The notes below the pieces were generated by a model, which was not told the origin of the DNA, did not search any database, and was given only the letters and a program-made list of their open reading frames with translations. The translations under genes and the position numbers were made by a program. A stretch of 46,270 bases of DNA from Pseudomonadales bacterium (lineage in GTDB: Bacteria > Pseudomonadota > Gammaproteobacteria > Pseudomonadales > Azotimanducaceae). Each line of letters opens with the position of its first letter. Position 1 is the stretch's first letter. Of the stretch, positions 18,073 through 27,123 are shown piece after piece. The stretch spans positions 1-46,270 of the forward strand of contig SKUB01000319.1 of assembly GCA_007122315.1 (NCBI GenBank), written 5' to 3'.

Positions 18073-20190
18073 ATGAGTGAGCCCCTGCACAGCGTCGGTC
18101 TCGACGACAGCCTGCGTGCCACGATCCAGGATGCCTATCGGGCCTGGCTTGCCGCGCGTGCATTCACCCCGCGGCGAGGGCAACGGCTGATGATCGCCGA
18201 GATTGCCCGCACCCTCGCCGATGCCGGTGACGGCCAGCCCCGGGTCTGCGTGGTGGAGGCCGGCACCGGTACCGGCAAGACCGTGGCCTATGGTCTGGCG
18301 GCCATTCCCGTGGCCCAGGCCCGGGACCTGAAGCTGGTCATCGCCACCGCCACCGTGGCCTTGCAGGACCAGCTGGTGGACCGGGATCTGCCTGACCTCG
18401 CGCGCCATGCCGGGCTCAGTTTCACCTACGCGCTGGCCAAGGGCCGCGGCCGCTATGCCTGTCCGGCACGCCTCGATCGTCACCTGGTGGACGACAGCAC
18501 GGCGGTGCCGGGCGAACTTTTCGCGGCGGCCATGCCGGTGAACGTGGCCGCCCGCGCCCTGTACCGGGACATGCTCGACGATCTGCGCCGTGGTGCCTGG
18601 GACGGCGACCGGGAAGCCTGGCAGCGGGCGGTGGACGATGGGGTGTGGAGCGGGGCGACCATGGATCATCGGGGCTGTACCGGGCCCCGCTGCGGCTTTT
18701 TCCGCGAGTGTCCCTACTACCAGGCGCGGGAGCGGGTGCAGCAGGCGGATGTCATCGTCGCCAACCATGACCTGGTGCTGTCGGATCTGGCGCTCGGCGG
18801 CGGCGTGGTGCTGCCGGACCCGGCAGCGAGCATCTACGTGTTCGACGAAGGCCACCACTTAGCCGAGAAGGCCCTGGGTCATCTGCGGCGATTCACCCGG
18901 GCGCTGGCCGGTGTGCAGACGTTGGAATCCGTGGACAAACTGCTCGGCACGCTGGCGCAGAGAACCGGGCGCGATCGGATTCTGGTGGACGCGGCCCAGC
19001 GGGTGGCCACCACCGGCGATCCACTGCGGCAGCTGCTGCGCAGCATGCTCGAACAGGCGGAGTCGCTGCCTGATCTTTCCCGTCCGGCCGGTCGGGAAGG
19101 GGTGCGTCCTACGCACCGTTTTCCGCTGGGAGCGATTCCTGGCCCCATGGTGGAACTGGCCCGGGAGCTCGCCGGTGGCCATCGCGAAATCGCCGCGGCG
19201 TTGGACTCGGTGCTGCAGCGCCTGACCGTCCTGGCGGAGGAGGGTCACGGCGAGCGGCAGGAGCTGCAGACCTGGACCGAGGGCCTTGCCCAGCACGCGG
19301 GCCGAATCGAAGGCGCGCTGGCCCTGTGGGATGATTTCGCGACCCCGGGCGACGCGGTGCAGGCGCGCTGGGTGTCCCGGGTGGAGCACGAGCAGAGTTG
19401 GGATCTGGAGTTCCAGTCGTCGCCGCTGCAGGCGGGCGAATCGCTGTCCGCGGCGTTGTGGACCACCTGCCATGGTGCCGTGGTGACTTCGGCGACGCTG
19501 GCGTCCACGGATGGTTTCCGTCGCTTCGCCGATGGTGCCGGCGTCCCGGACGACACCCGCTACCTGGTGGCGCCGTCGAGCCTGCCCTATGCCGAAGCCG
19601 CAGAGCTCGTGGTTCCCGCCATGACCACGGAACCGGGGCGGGCGGACGAGCACAACGCCGAAATCGCCAGGATGCTCCCGCAGCTGGTAGACCCTGACGA
19701 GGGCACGCTGGTGATCTTCACCTCCTGGCGTCAGCTTGCAGCGGTGACGGGCGCACTGCCGCCGCCCTTCCTGCAGCAGGTACTGAGCCAGGCGGATCTG
19801 CCCAAGGCGCGCATTCTCAAGAGCCATCGGGAGCGCATCGACGCCGGCCAGGGCAGCGTGATCTTCGGTCTCGCGAGCTTCGCCGAGGGCGTCGACCTCG
19901 CCGGCGACCATTGCCGCCATGTCATCATCACCAAGCTGCCGTTCGCAGTGCCGGACGATCCCGTAGAGGCGGCGGTGGCGGAGTGGCTCGAAAGTCAGGG
20001 CCGCAATCCGTTCATGGAAATGAGCGTCCCGGATGCGGCCCTGCGCTTGAAGCAGGCCTGTGGCCGGCTGCTGCGATCGGAGTCGGATACGGGCCGTGTG
20101 ACGCTGCTCGACCGGCGCATCGTCAGCCGCCGCTACGGCCGGGCCATCCTCGACAGCCTGCCGCCATTCCGCCGCAGCATCGCCCGCTGA
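18073..20190 (+). CDS. dinG: DinG/XPD-type iron-sulfur ATP-dependent helicase
   Basis: This 705-residue superfamily 2 helicase has Walker A EAGTGTGKT (62-70) and motif Ia ATATVALQDQL. Four cysteines placed for a 4Fe-4S cluster are Cys130, Cys202, Cys207 and Cys213 (CTGPRCGFFREC). The DEAH-type box is FDEGHHLAEKA (257-267), and the C-terminal RecA-like half has GSVIFGLASFAEGVDL and QACGRLLRSE. DinG proteins unwind 5'-3' and resolve R-loops and forked structures. The product is closest in layout to DinG rather than the shorter YoaA, but that distinction needs a phylogeny. The ATG at 18073 lacks a ribosome-binding site. Confidence 0.88.
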   Translation: MSEPLHSVGLDDSLRATIQDAYRAWLAARAFTPRRGQRLMIAEIARTLADAGDGQPRVCVVEAGTGTGKTVAYGLAAIPVAQARDLKLVIATATVALQDQLVDRDLPDLARHAGLSFTYALAKGRGRYACPARLDRHLVDDSTAVPGELFAAAMPVNVAARALYRDMLDDLRRGAWDGDREAWQRAVDDGVWSGATMDHRGCTGPRCGFFRECPYYQARERVQQADVIVANHDLVLSDLALGGGVVLPDPAASIYVFDEGHHLAEKALGHLRRFTRALAGVQTLESVDKLLGTLAQRTGRDRILVDAAQRVATTGDPLRQLLRSMLEQAESLPDLSRPAGREGVRPTHRFPLGAIPGPMVELARELAGGHREIAAALDSVLQRLTVLAEEGHGERQELQTWTEGLAQHAGRIEGALALWDDFATPGDAVQARWVSRVEHEQSWDLEFQSSPLQAGESLSAALWTTCHGAVVTSATLASTDGFRRFADGAGVPDDTRYLVAPSSLPYAEAAELVVPAMTTEPGRADEHNAEIARMLPQLVDPDEGTLVIFTSWRQLAAVTGALPPPFLQQVLSQADLPKARILKSHRERIDAGQGSVIFGLASFAEGVDLAGDHCRHVIITKLPFAVPDDPVEAAVAEWLESQGRNPFMEMSVPDAALRLKQACGRLLRSESDTGRVTLLDRRIVSRRYGRAILDSLPPFRRSIAR

Positions 20191-20262
20191 GGTGGTCTAT
20201 CCGGCGTCTGCGATCGGGGCTATCGTCATGGCCGTGAATCCCTCCACTGGAGGACTGCAGCG

Positions 20263-21183
20263 ATGAGAACGCTCGACGGTCCTGAAGCAGGCGGCAACGA
20301 GAGCGCCGCACCCGTGGCTGCCGAGGAGGTGCCCGTGGTGGCGCCCAAGGCCGTCGTGGTCCGTAAGCGCCTCGAATGGCAGATCTGGTTCGGGCTCGCG
20401 GTGACCTTCAGTTGGCTCGGTCTCGGCGTGATCTACATCGATCAGCAGATCGGCTGGGACGCCATCGCGGCTCAGCCGGCGGACGTGATCGGTGCGTTCC
20501 TGGAGGGGGCTTTCGCTCCGCTGGCATTCCTGTGGCTGGTGATCGGCTACTTTCTGCAGCAGAAGGCCCTGTCCCAGAACACGGATGCGCTGCGCATGCA
20601 GTTCCAGGAGATTCAGCGCTCCGCAGAGCAGGCGGTACGGCGCACCGAGACCATCGCTGCGTCCGAGCGGCATACGCGGCAGGAGACCTTCCTGCGCATC
20701 GCCGAGCAGGTGCGACGTCAGCTCGGAGGCATCATGGGTCTGCTGTTCATCTCCTCGCAGGGAACGGCGGGCAACGGCCGGGTGTCGGACGAAGCCATGG
20801 CCCACCTTTGGTCGGAAGTGAACAAGGGGGACCCGGAAGCCTTCTCCCGGGAGATGCTGTTCACCCATCTTGAAGAAGAGGACCCGCAGGCGCGCTACGA
20901 CCTGTTTTACGGCACGGAGATCCGCGCCCGCCACAGCAACAACTTCATCTTCACGTTCGAGCGGCTGCGGGCGCGGGCACGGGAGGCGGATACCGACGGC
21001 ATCCTCGAGGACGCGATCATGGGTAACGCGCATGGTTTCGTTTACACGCTGGCCCGCCGGTATCGCGAAATGGCGCCGGCGCACCTCGCTGACGTCCGCA
21101 GCACCGGTCGGGACGTGCGCATGATGGGCGTCGGCCTGGCGACGCCCGAGACGATGCAGCAGGAGGAAGGAGTCAGCGGCTGA
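20263..21183 (+). CDS. Uncharacterised two-span membrane protein with coiled coil
   Basis: I do not recognise this 306-residue protein. It has a polar N terminus with Glu, Ala and Pro, two membrane helices (about 39-58 and 82-100), then a coiled-coil-like stretch rich in Gln, Glu and Arg (about 100-145). A soluble C-terminal domain contains YDLFYGTEIRARHSNN and ends LATPETMQQEEG. GGAGG (20246-20250) lies about 12 bases before the ATG. The gene is convergent with the eIF-2B-like gene, and the two 3' ends overlap by 11 bases. Topology suggests a membrane-tethered cytoplasmic domain; no function is claimed. Confidence 0.8.
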   Translation: MRTLDGPEAGGNESAAPVAAEEVPVVAPKAVVVRKRLEWQIWFGLAVTFSWLGLGVIYIDQQIGWDAIAAQPADVIGAFLEGAFAPLAFLWLVIGYFLQQKALSQNTDALRMQFQEIQRSAEQAVRRTETIAASERHTRQETFLRIAEQVRRQLGGIMGLLFISSQGTAGNGRVSDEAMAHLWSEVNKGDPEAFSREMLFTHLEEEDPQARYDLFYGTEIRARHSNNFIFTFERLRARAREADTDGILEDAIMGNAHGFVYTLARRYREMAPAHLADVRSTGRDVRMMGVGLATPETMQQEEGVSG

Positions 21184-22060
21184 AGCGTTCCGCCAGGGGT
21201 TCGTTCGACAGGTAGGCGCTGATCAGCTCCACCGGCGTGATGTCGAAGTAGATGTTGCGGGAACGGATGCCGGGTACCGGCGGCGGCCGCAACTCGCTGC
21301 CGGACTTCTCCTCGAGCTCCACCTCCTCTGCGGCGAGGCCCGTGCACTTGAAGCTTTCCGCCGCCACCAGGACCGGTACGCCGGCCTCGCGGGCCGCCAG
21401 GGCGATGAGCAGACTGCCCGCCTTGTTCACCAGACTGCCGTCGGCCAGCACCGAGTCGGCGCCGAACAGCACCAGATCCGCTTCCCCCACGAACAGGCCC
21501 GCCTGGGCATCGGTGATGTAGGTGACGGCCATACCGTTGCGGGCGAGGGTCGCGGCCACGTTCCAGCCTTCGAGCCCGGGCCGGGATTCGGTGACGATGG
21601 CGCTGATGCGGGCCTCGCTCATGCGCTCGAGGATGCGCCCCACCGTGGAACTGCTGGAGTGGAGCAGAATGCGGCTGCCTGCCGGAATGCGCTGCTCGGC
21701 GGCTCGCACGGTGGCGTCCGTGGCGGCATCGGCCCAGGTGCGCACGTCCCGCGCCTGATCCACCGCGTAGCGGCGCAGCGCATGGACATCGCCTTCGAAC
21801 TCCGCCACACCCTGGCGCCAGCGTGCCACCAGGTTGTGGATCGCGGTCATGCTCGGCCGTTGGGCGCCGAGATCGGCGGCGAAGGCCAGCAGCCCCGCCC
21901 GCAAGGTCTCGGCGTCGTCGGCGGGCTCCGCCTCGGCAAATGCCATCAAGGCATCGAGTGCGACTCTCGCCAGGTGACTGGCACCATCCCTGAGGTTGTC
22001 GCGAACCTGCCTGAGCAGATCCTGACGCAGGGAGCCGGTTTCGGAGCGATCAGTGCTCAC
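21173..22060 (-). CDS. eIF-2B alpha/beta/delta-like (sugar-phosphate isomerase family) protein
   Basis: The 295-residue protein belongs to the eIF-2B-like fold that includes methylthioribose-1-phosphate isomerase and ribose-1,5-bisphosphate isomerase. Visible hallmarks are ILLHSSSSTVG, VTESRPGLEG, LVLFGADSVLADGSLVNKAG and the C-terminal FDITPVELISAYL. The N-terminal helical domain (about 1-120) is present. The Asp of FGADSV is the residue that is catalytic in the isomerases, but the Cys of that active site is not evident, so an enzymatic role is uncertain. The GTG start overlaps the upstream M16 peptidase gene by 11 bases, implying an operon. Confidence 0.82.
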   Translation of the reverse strand: MSTDRSETGSLRQDLLRQVRDNLRDGASHLARVALDALMAFAEAEPADDAETLRAGLLAFAADLGAQRPSMTAIHNLVARWRQGVAEFEGDVHALRRYAVDQARDVRTWADAATDATVRAAEQRIPAGSRILLHSSSSTVGRILERMSEARISAIVTESRPGLEGWNVAATLARNGMAVTYITDAQAGLFVGEADLVLFGADSVLADGSLVNKAGSLLIALAAREAGVPVLVAAESFKCTGLAAEEVELEEKSGSELRPPPVPGIRSRNIYFDITPVELISAYLSNEPLAERFSR

Positions 22061-24929
22061 GGTTCAGCCCGAAACTGTCGCGGGCGGCCTTGAATGCATC
22101 GACGTCCTCCACCGGTGTGCCGGGCGGTACGGACTCGTCCAGGGGGAAGCGTCCCGAGGCCCATAGCGTGGCGGCCCGGGTCTCGGCCAATTCCGTGAAG
22201 TGGTCGTAGAAGTCACGGAAGGCGTCGAGCTCAACCGCGCGGATGGCCGTCGCCAGCCGTTCCCTGGAGTCGAAGTCCAGGACCTGGTCCTGGAGATCGC
22301 GCCACAGACGCGAGCCACGGCTGTTGAGGTTCTGATCCCGCTCCAGCAGGCGTGCCAGCAGGCCCTCGCGTTCGCTTTCGAACTGTTCCGGCGTCATCCT
22401 GGCGAGACGCTCGCGGAAGTCGACGAGGAACGCCGACGTTGCAGCAGCGACGGCGGCCGGTGCCGCCACCGGGCTCTGCACCACGAAAATCAGCCCGGGC
22501 GTATTGACCCGCACCCAGGACCCGGCGAAGACCACGTAGCCCAGCTGCTGTTCCGTCCGCAGCTGGTTGAAGTAAGGCGTTGAGATGATGTGCCCGAGGA
22601 GCCCGAAGCGGGCCCGCTCTTCCCAGCTCTGATCTCTGCCCTGCACGTAGTGCGCGATGGCAGCATCGTCGTGCTCCACCGCCACGCGCCGCTGAACCGG
22701 CTCGTCGGTGAGACGCACCAGACGTGGCTCGGGGCCGACTTGTGGATCCGTTCCGCCCAGCGTGGCTTCGATGCGATCGGCGAGCCGGCCGGAGCGCTCG
22801 GCATCCAGATTGCCGTGCATCAGGGCAAGGACGCCCGGTCCGTCCAGGGTCCTGCGGCGCCAGCTGGCGAGATCCTCGAGGGTGGCGGCTTCCGCCGCCG
22901 CCAGCAGCGTCTGCAGGTCGTACTCCGGGATCTGCAGCAGGCGTCGCAATTCACCCATGGCCCGTTCGTAGGGACGCTGCTGCAGTTCGTTGCGCAACTC
23001 CCGCTGCAGCTCCCGGCGGTAGTGTTCGAAACGCTCCTGCCGCGGCTCGAGCGTCACCATCGTGTCCAGCACCATGTCCAGCAGGACTTCGAGCTTGTCG
23101 TCGAAGCCGCCCAGACTCAGGGTCATCCCCGTGCGATCGCCCCGCAGGCTGTAGGACAGTCCCGCCAGCCGGGCCGGGTACGCACGGGTATTCAGCGCGT
23201 CATCGACGAGGCGTCCGTAAAGGTTGGCGAGCACCCAGGCCTCGGGGCCTTCGGCAGCCGGGCTGCGCAGGTCGATGCGCAGGGTGGCGCGCGGCGCCCC
23301 GAAGCTCGGATCCGTCATGTGCCAGATCTGCATCGGGTCGGCCGCGGCGATGCGTTGCGGGGCGTCGTCCGTCGTCGCAAGCAGATCGAGGCGTTCCGGC
23401 ACGAAGGGGTTCTCTGCCGGCAATGCCAGCGCGGGGTGGGGACCGGGATCACGCAGGCGGGCCAGGGTCTCGCCGGACAGGGGTGCGATGCTGTAGCGGA
23501 CTCCGAAGAAGGGCTCCTCGCTGTCCGTATCCACCTCCGGTGCGGTGATCGTGACGAAGGCGTTCTGCGGCTTGAGTTCGGCGAGGATGCTGGCGATGAG
23601 TTCCCGGTCGAATTCGTCCATGGCGAAGTTGGCGCGGACCACGTCCCGAGGTGGGTACAGCAGCAGATTCTCGGCCAGCCGGCGGACATACCCGAATGCG
23701 GGCCCCTGCTCGCGGAAATCGAAGGACAAACGGTTCAGCTGCTGTTGTTCCGTGTAGCGGTCGCGGTCGATACCGCCTGCGCTCACCAGGTCGATGTAGG
23801 CGAACGTGGCTGCCGCCACGTCCTGCCAGTGCTCGAGGCCCGATTCGGTGAGGCGTACGGTGACGGTGAACGTGGCGTTGTTGCGTCCATAGTGGCCGGC
23901 TCCCGCGCTCAGGCTGTCGATCCATCCCTGTTCCGTGAGCCACGCATGCAGGCTGCCTTCGCCTTCATGACCGATCAGGTTGGCGAGATAGTTTCCCGGC
24001 GCGACCCGGTAGTGGGGGTCCAATGGCGGCAGGGGGAAGCTGATCTGCAGACTGCGTAGTTCGCGAATGGGCTGGATCTGCAGCAGGACCGGCAGGTCCT
24101 CGTCCCGGAACAACGGCAGATCCGGTTCGCTCTCGGCTACATCGCGCCGGGGAATACCGCTGAACAGGTCGCTGGCCCAGCGTGCCAGCGTCGTCACGTC
24201 TTCGCGCCCGAGGATTACCAGCCCCATACGGTCGGCTGAGTAGTGGCGATCGTAGAATTCCAGCAACGTTTCGCGGATCGGGTCATCCGGACGATCGGCG
24301 AGGGTTTCGAGGCTGCCGATGTTGAAGCGCGCGGCCGGATGCTCCGGGTTCATGGCCTGCTTCTGGGTCATGAACGTGCGCCAGCCGTCCTCCCGCATCT
24401 GCAGCATGTACTCCGAGTGCACGGCGTTGATCTCCCGCGACACGTAATCGGCATCGAACAGCGGCGCGACGAAGAACTGCGCGAAACGGTCGAGGGCGCC
24501 ATCGAGCTGGCCGTGGGCGATTTCGAAGAAGTAGTTGGTGTGGTCCTGCGCGGTGTAGGCGTTGTAGCGTCCACCGTGACGGCTGATGAAGTCGCTGTAC
24601 TCGTCGGGCGACGGATACTTCTCGGTGCCGAGGAAAAGCATGTGCTCGAGGAAATGGGCCAGGCCTTCCCGGTTCGGTGGGTCGGCGAGGCTGCCGACGC
24701 CGACGCTCAGGGCCGCCGCGGCCTGATCCGTGTCCGGATCCGAGATCACCAGCACGCGGAGGCCGTTGGGCAACTCCAGGTAGCGATGCTCGCGGGTGTC
24801 GATGGACGGCGTGAGGGGCCGCAGCAGATCGGTCGTGGGATCGGGTGGAGACGACGGTGCGACGCAGGCGGTGACGAACAGGCACAGCAGCACGATCAGC
24901 AACCGGGAACACGGGTGCATGCGGGGCAC
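22050..24929 (-). CDS. M16 (pitrilysin/insulinase) family lipoprotein peptidase
   Basis: This 959-residue protein begins with a lipoprotein signal (LLIVLLCLFVTAC, Cys22). The M16 zinc site is complete: His92, Glu95 and His96 in the inverted motif HFLEH, plus Glu173 in AVHSEYM, at the 81-residue spacing seen in pitrilysin and insulin-degrading enzyme. The C-terminal half retains the substrate-binding LRTEQQLGYVVF block (Arg and Tyr). Four M16 repeats fit in this length, so it is the single-chain pitrilysin type. It probably degrades small peptides at the periplasmic face of the outer membrane. Start is GTG 24929 or ATG 24920. It is co-oriented and overlapping with the eIF-2B-like gene. Confidence 0.93.
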   Translation of the reverse strand: MPRMHPCSRLLIVLLCLFVTACVAPSSPPDPTTDLLRPLTPSIDTREHRYLELPNGLRVLVISDPDTDQAAAALSVGVGSLADPPNREGLAHFLEHMLFLGTEKYPSPDEYSDFISRHGGRYNAYTAQDHTNYFFEIAHGQLDGALDRFAQFFVAPLFDADYVSREINAVHSEYMLQMREDGWRTFMTQKQAMNPEHPAARFNIGSLETLADRPDDPIRETLLEFYDRHYSADRMGLVILGREDVTTLARWASDLFSGIPRRDVAESEPDLPLFRDEDLPVLLQIQPIRELRSLQISFPLPPLDPHYRVAPGNYLANLIGHEGEGSLHAWLTEQGWIDSLSAGAGHYGRNNATFTVTVRLTESGLEHWQDVAAATFAYIDLVSAGGIDRDRYTEQQQLNRLSFDFREQGPAFGYVRRLAENLLLYPPRDVVRANFAMDEFDRELIASILAELKPQNAFVTITAPEVDTDSEEPFFGVRYSIAPLSGETLARLRDPGPHPALALPAENPFVPERLDLLATTDDAPQRIAAADPMQIWHMTDPSFGAPRATLRIDLRSPAAEGPEAWVLANLYGRLVDDALNTRAYPARLAGLSYSLRGDRTGMTLSLGGFDDKLEVLLDMVLDTMVTLEPRQERFEHYRRELQRELRNELQQRPYERAMGELRRLLQIPEYDLQTLLAAAEAATLEDLASWRRRTLDGPGVLALMHGNLDAERSGRLADRIEATLGGTDPQVGPEPRLVRLTDEPVQRRVAVEHDDAAIAHYVQGRDQSWEERARFGLLGHIISTPYFNQLRTEQQLGYVVFAGSWVRVNTPGLIFVVQSPVAAPAAVAAATSAFLVDFRERLARMTPEQFESEREGLLARLLERDQNLNSRGSRLWRDLQDQVLDFDSRERLATAIRAVELDAFRDFYDHFTELAETRAATLWASGRFPLDESVPPGTPVEDVDAFKAARDSFGLNREH

Positions 24930-25027
24930 GGGGCAACAACCTCGAAGCTGAAACGGGGACTGTGGACTCTACCTGACCCGCGCTCCTGGTGCACAATCCA
25001 GGGTCATTGCGAGCAGCGGAGCCAGAC

Positions 25028-26065
25028 ATGGCATTGCATCCGTCCCTGGATGCCGCCGACGCGGCGGCCCGGGTCTGGCCTGACACCGAACGTGCGCTGG
25101 CGCCGCAAGCCGCCGCTCGGATGGCCGCCCGCCTCGCGGATGCCGCGGACCCTGCCTGGCCGGGACATCTGCCCGTGGAGGTTGCGGGCATGCTGGCAGG
25201 CCACGGCTGCGAACTGGCCGCATGGATCGCAGCGCGGCATCAGGGTATCCCGCGGCGTGTGGGTCTGGCAGGAGGGCAGGGCAGCGGCAAGTCGACTCTG
25301 GCCGGCTTGACCGCGGCGCTGCTGGAGCGGGAATTCGGGCTCACTGCGGTGGTCCTGTCCCTGGACGACCTGTACCTGTCGCGTTCGCGGCGGGCGCAGC
25401 TTGCGGCAGATGTGCATCCTCTCTTCGCCACCCGCGGCGTCCCTGGCACCCATGACGTCGCTCTCGGCGAGGCGCTGCTCGCGGCGCTGGTTGCGGATTC
25501 GGGTCAGGTGGCGTTGCCGCGCTTCGACAAGGCGCAGGACGAGCGGCTCCCCGAATCCGAGTGGGTTCGGGTGGACACGCCGGTGGATGTGCTGCTGTTC
25601 GAAGGCTGGTGCGTCGGCGCGGCGGCCGAGGCCGAGGCGCAGCTCGAGGCTCCGGTGAATGCGCTGGAGCGCGACGAGGATCCGGACGGTCGCTGGCGGC
25701 GGGCCGTGAATGCTGCGCTGGCTGGACCCTACGCCTCCCTGTTCGGGGCCCTCGAGGGGCTGGTGTACCTGGCGATCCCGGACTTCGCCGCCGCCGGTCG
25801 CTGGCGGGAGGAACAGGAGGCTGAATTACGCAAGCGCACGGGGGGTGGCATGACGTCTGGCCAGGTCGAACGCTTCGTGGCCCATTATGAGCGCCTGACC
25901 CGGGCCATGCAGCGGAGCATGCCGGCGCGGTCGGATCTGCTGCTCGAGCTCGACGAGTCGCATCGGGTGGCATCGGTGCGGCCTGGCGCGGGATCGGGCT
26001 CGCGCGGGTTCAGGAGAGATTCAGCGCCTGGGACGCAGCATGCGTCAGGGAAGTTCCGAGCCTGA
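25028..26065 (+). CDS. P-loop kinase of the D-glycerate 3-kinase type
   Basis: The predicted 345-residue protein has Walker A GGQGSGKST (82-90). It is followed by VVLSLDDLYLSRSRRAQLA and HPLFATRGVPGTHD, the pattern of the plant and cyanobacterial glycerate kinase family (E. coli relatives are annotated as uncharacterised P-loop kinases). Further blocks are LPRFDKAQDERLP, LLFEGWCVGA and the C-terminal MTSGQVERFVAHYERLTR. The reaction would be D-glycerate plus ATP to 3-phosphoglycerate, but substrate is inferred. ATG 25028 has GGAG six bases upstream and is preferred to the longer frame from 24989. The last 35 residues are low complexity and probably not part of the fold. Confidence 0.82.
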   Translation: MALHPSLDAADAAARVWPDTERALAPQAAARMAARLADAADPAWPGHLPVEVAGMLAGHGCELAAWIAARHQGIPRRVGLAGGQGSGKSTLAGLTAALLEREFGLTAVVLSLDDLYLSRSRRAQLAADVHPLFATRGVPGTHDVALGEALLAALVADSGQVALPRFDKAQDERLPESEWVRVDTPVDVLLFEGWCVGAAAEAEAQLEAPVNALERDEDPDGRWRRAVNAALAGPYASLFGALEGLVYLAIPDFAAAGRWREEQEAELRKRTGGGMTSGQVERFVAHYERLTRAMQRSMPARSDLLLELDESHRVASVRPGAGSGSRGFRRDSAPGTQHASGKFRA

Positions 26066-26121
26066 TCGGGACACCGTTCATCTCTCGAGGCAGCCGGTGC
26101 GAGTCCGGGCAGGAAGCAGTT

Positions 26122-26433
26122 ATGGGTCGGTTTTACCTATCGTCGATGCTGATTGTCCTGATCGGTGCGCTGACGCCGGTTGTGACACTTGCTTCGCCGT
26201 GGGAAGTCGAGGAAGGTCAGCAGCTGCAGGCGCCGACCACTGAGCTGAACATCGACCAGGCCGCCAGCCGCGCCCAACAGCGCTACGGCGGGCAGTTGAT
26301 CTCGATCCGTCCTGCCGAGCAGGATGGACGTCATGGCTGGCAGGCGACGGTGCTGCTGGACAACGGGCGGGTGAAGACCCTGTTCGTCGAGGCGCGTACC
26401 GGGGCTGTCGTGGAACGCCGCCGCCGCAACTGA
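26122..26433 (+). CDS. Small exported PepSY-domain protein
   Basis: The 103-residue protein has a signal peptide (about 1-25, FYLSSMLIVLIGALTPVVTLA). A single PepSY-like module follows, in which NIDQAASRAQQRYGGQLISIRP is the helix-strand start and TLFVEARTGAVVERR the typical end (a VDA.TG.V-like motif). Such proteins often precede two-component systems and may act as periplasmic modulators. AGGAAG (26111-26116) precedes the ATG. It lies 18 bases ahead of the response regulator, suggesting one operon. Confidence 0.85.
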   Translation: MGRFYLSSMLIVLIGALTPVVTLASPWEVEEGQQLQAPTTELNIDQAASRAQQRYGGQLISIRPAEQDGRHGWQATVLLDNGRVKTLFVEARTGAVVERRRRN

Positions 26434-26451
26434 ATCTGGCGGGAGAACCTG

Positions 26452-27123
26452 ATGCGGGTCCTGGTGGTGGAGGATGAAACGGCCCTCGCGCAGCAGTTGC
26501 GGGAGCGGCTGGTTGCGGACGGCATGGTGGTGGACGTGGCCGCGGACGGTCGCGAAGGGCTCTACTACGGCGAAGAGTACGGGTACGACGTTGCCGTCGT
26601 GGACCTAGGCCTGCCGGAACTGGACGGTGTCACCCTGATTCAGCGCCTGCGCGAGGGCGAGCGGCGCTATCCCATCCTGATTCTCACCGCCCGCGACAGC
26701 TGGCAGGACAAGGTCGCCGGTCTCGAGGCCGGCGCCGACGACTACCTCGCCAAACCCTTCCACTACGAGGAACTGCTGGCCCGGCTGCGGGCCCTGGTGC
26801 GGCGGTCTTCTGGCTTCGCGAGCCCCGTCCTGCGTCTCGGCGGGATCGAACTGGACACCGTGGCCAAAGAGGTCAAGGTCAGCGGCAGCCGGATCGACCT
26901 CACTGCCTACGAGTACAACCTGCTCGAGTACCTGATGCTGCATCCGAACAAGGTGGTGTCGAAGACCGAACTCACCGAGCATCTCTACGCACAGGATTTC
27001 GAGCGCGACAGCAACGTCATCGAAGTGTTCGTCGGCCGCCTGCGCCGCAAGCTCGATCCGGAAGGGGAACTGCGCCCCATCGCCACCATTCGCGGGCAGG
27101 GCTACCGTCTGGCCGTGGAATGA
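26452..27123 (+). CDS. OmpR/PhoP-family response regulator
   Basis: The 223-residue protein has a receiver domain with acidic pocket Glu7/Asp8 and phosphoacceptor Asp51 in VVDLGLP, the Thr of ILTARD and Lys of LAKPF. A C-terminal winged helix (about 125-223) carries LTAYEYNLLEYLMLHPNKVVSK and RRKLDPEGELRPIATIRGQGYRL. It would be phosphorylated by the adjacent kinase and bind DNA. The kinase type (PhoQ-like) suggests a PhoP-like regulator, but signal and targets are unknown. Its stop overlaps the kinase start (ATGA). Confidence 0.93.
   Translation: MRVLVVEDETALAQQLRERLVADGMVVDVAADGREGLYYGEEYGYDVAVVDLGLPELDGVTLIQRLREGERRYPILILTARDSWQDKVAGLEAGADDYLAKPFHYEELLARLRALVRRSSGFASPVLRLGGIELDTVAKEVKVSGSRIDLTAYEYNLLEYLMLHPNKVVSKTELTEHLYAQDFERDSNVIEVFVGRLRRKLDPEGELRPIATIRGQGYRLAVE

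Noticed and set aside
22590-24059. Long plus-strand frame inside the M16 peptidase gene
   Set aside because: Antisense to a protein with an intact zinc site; no recognisable product.
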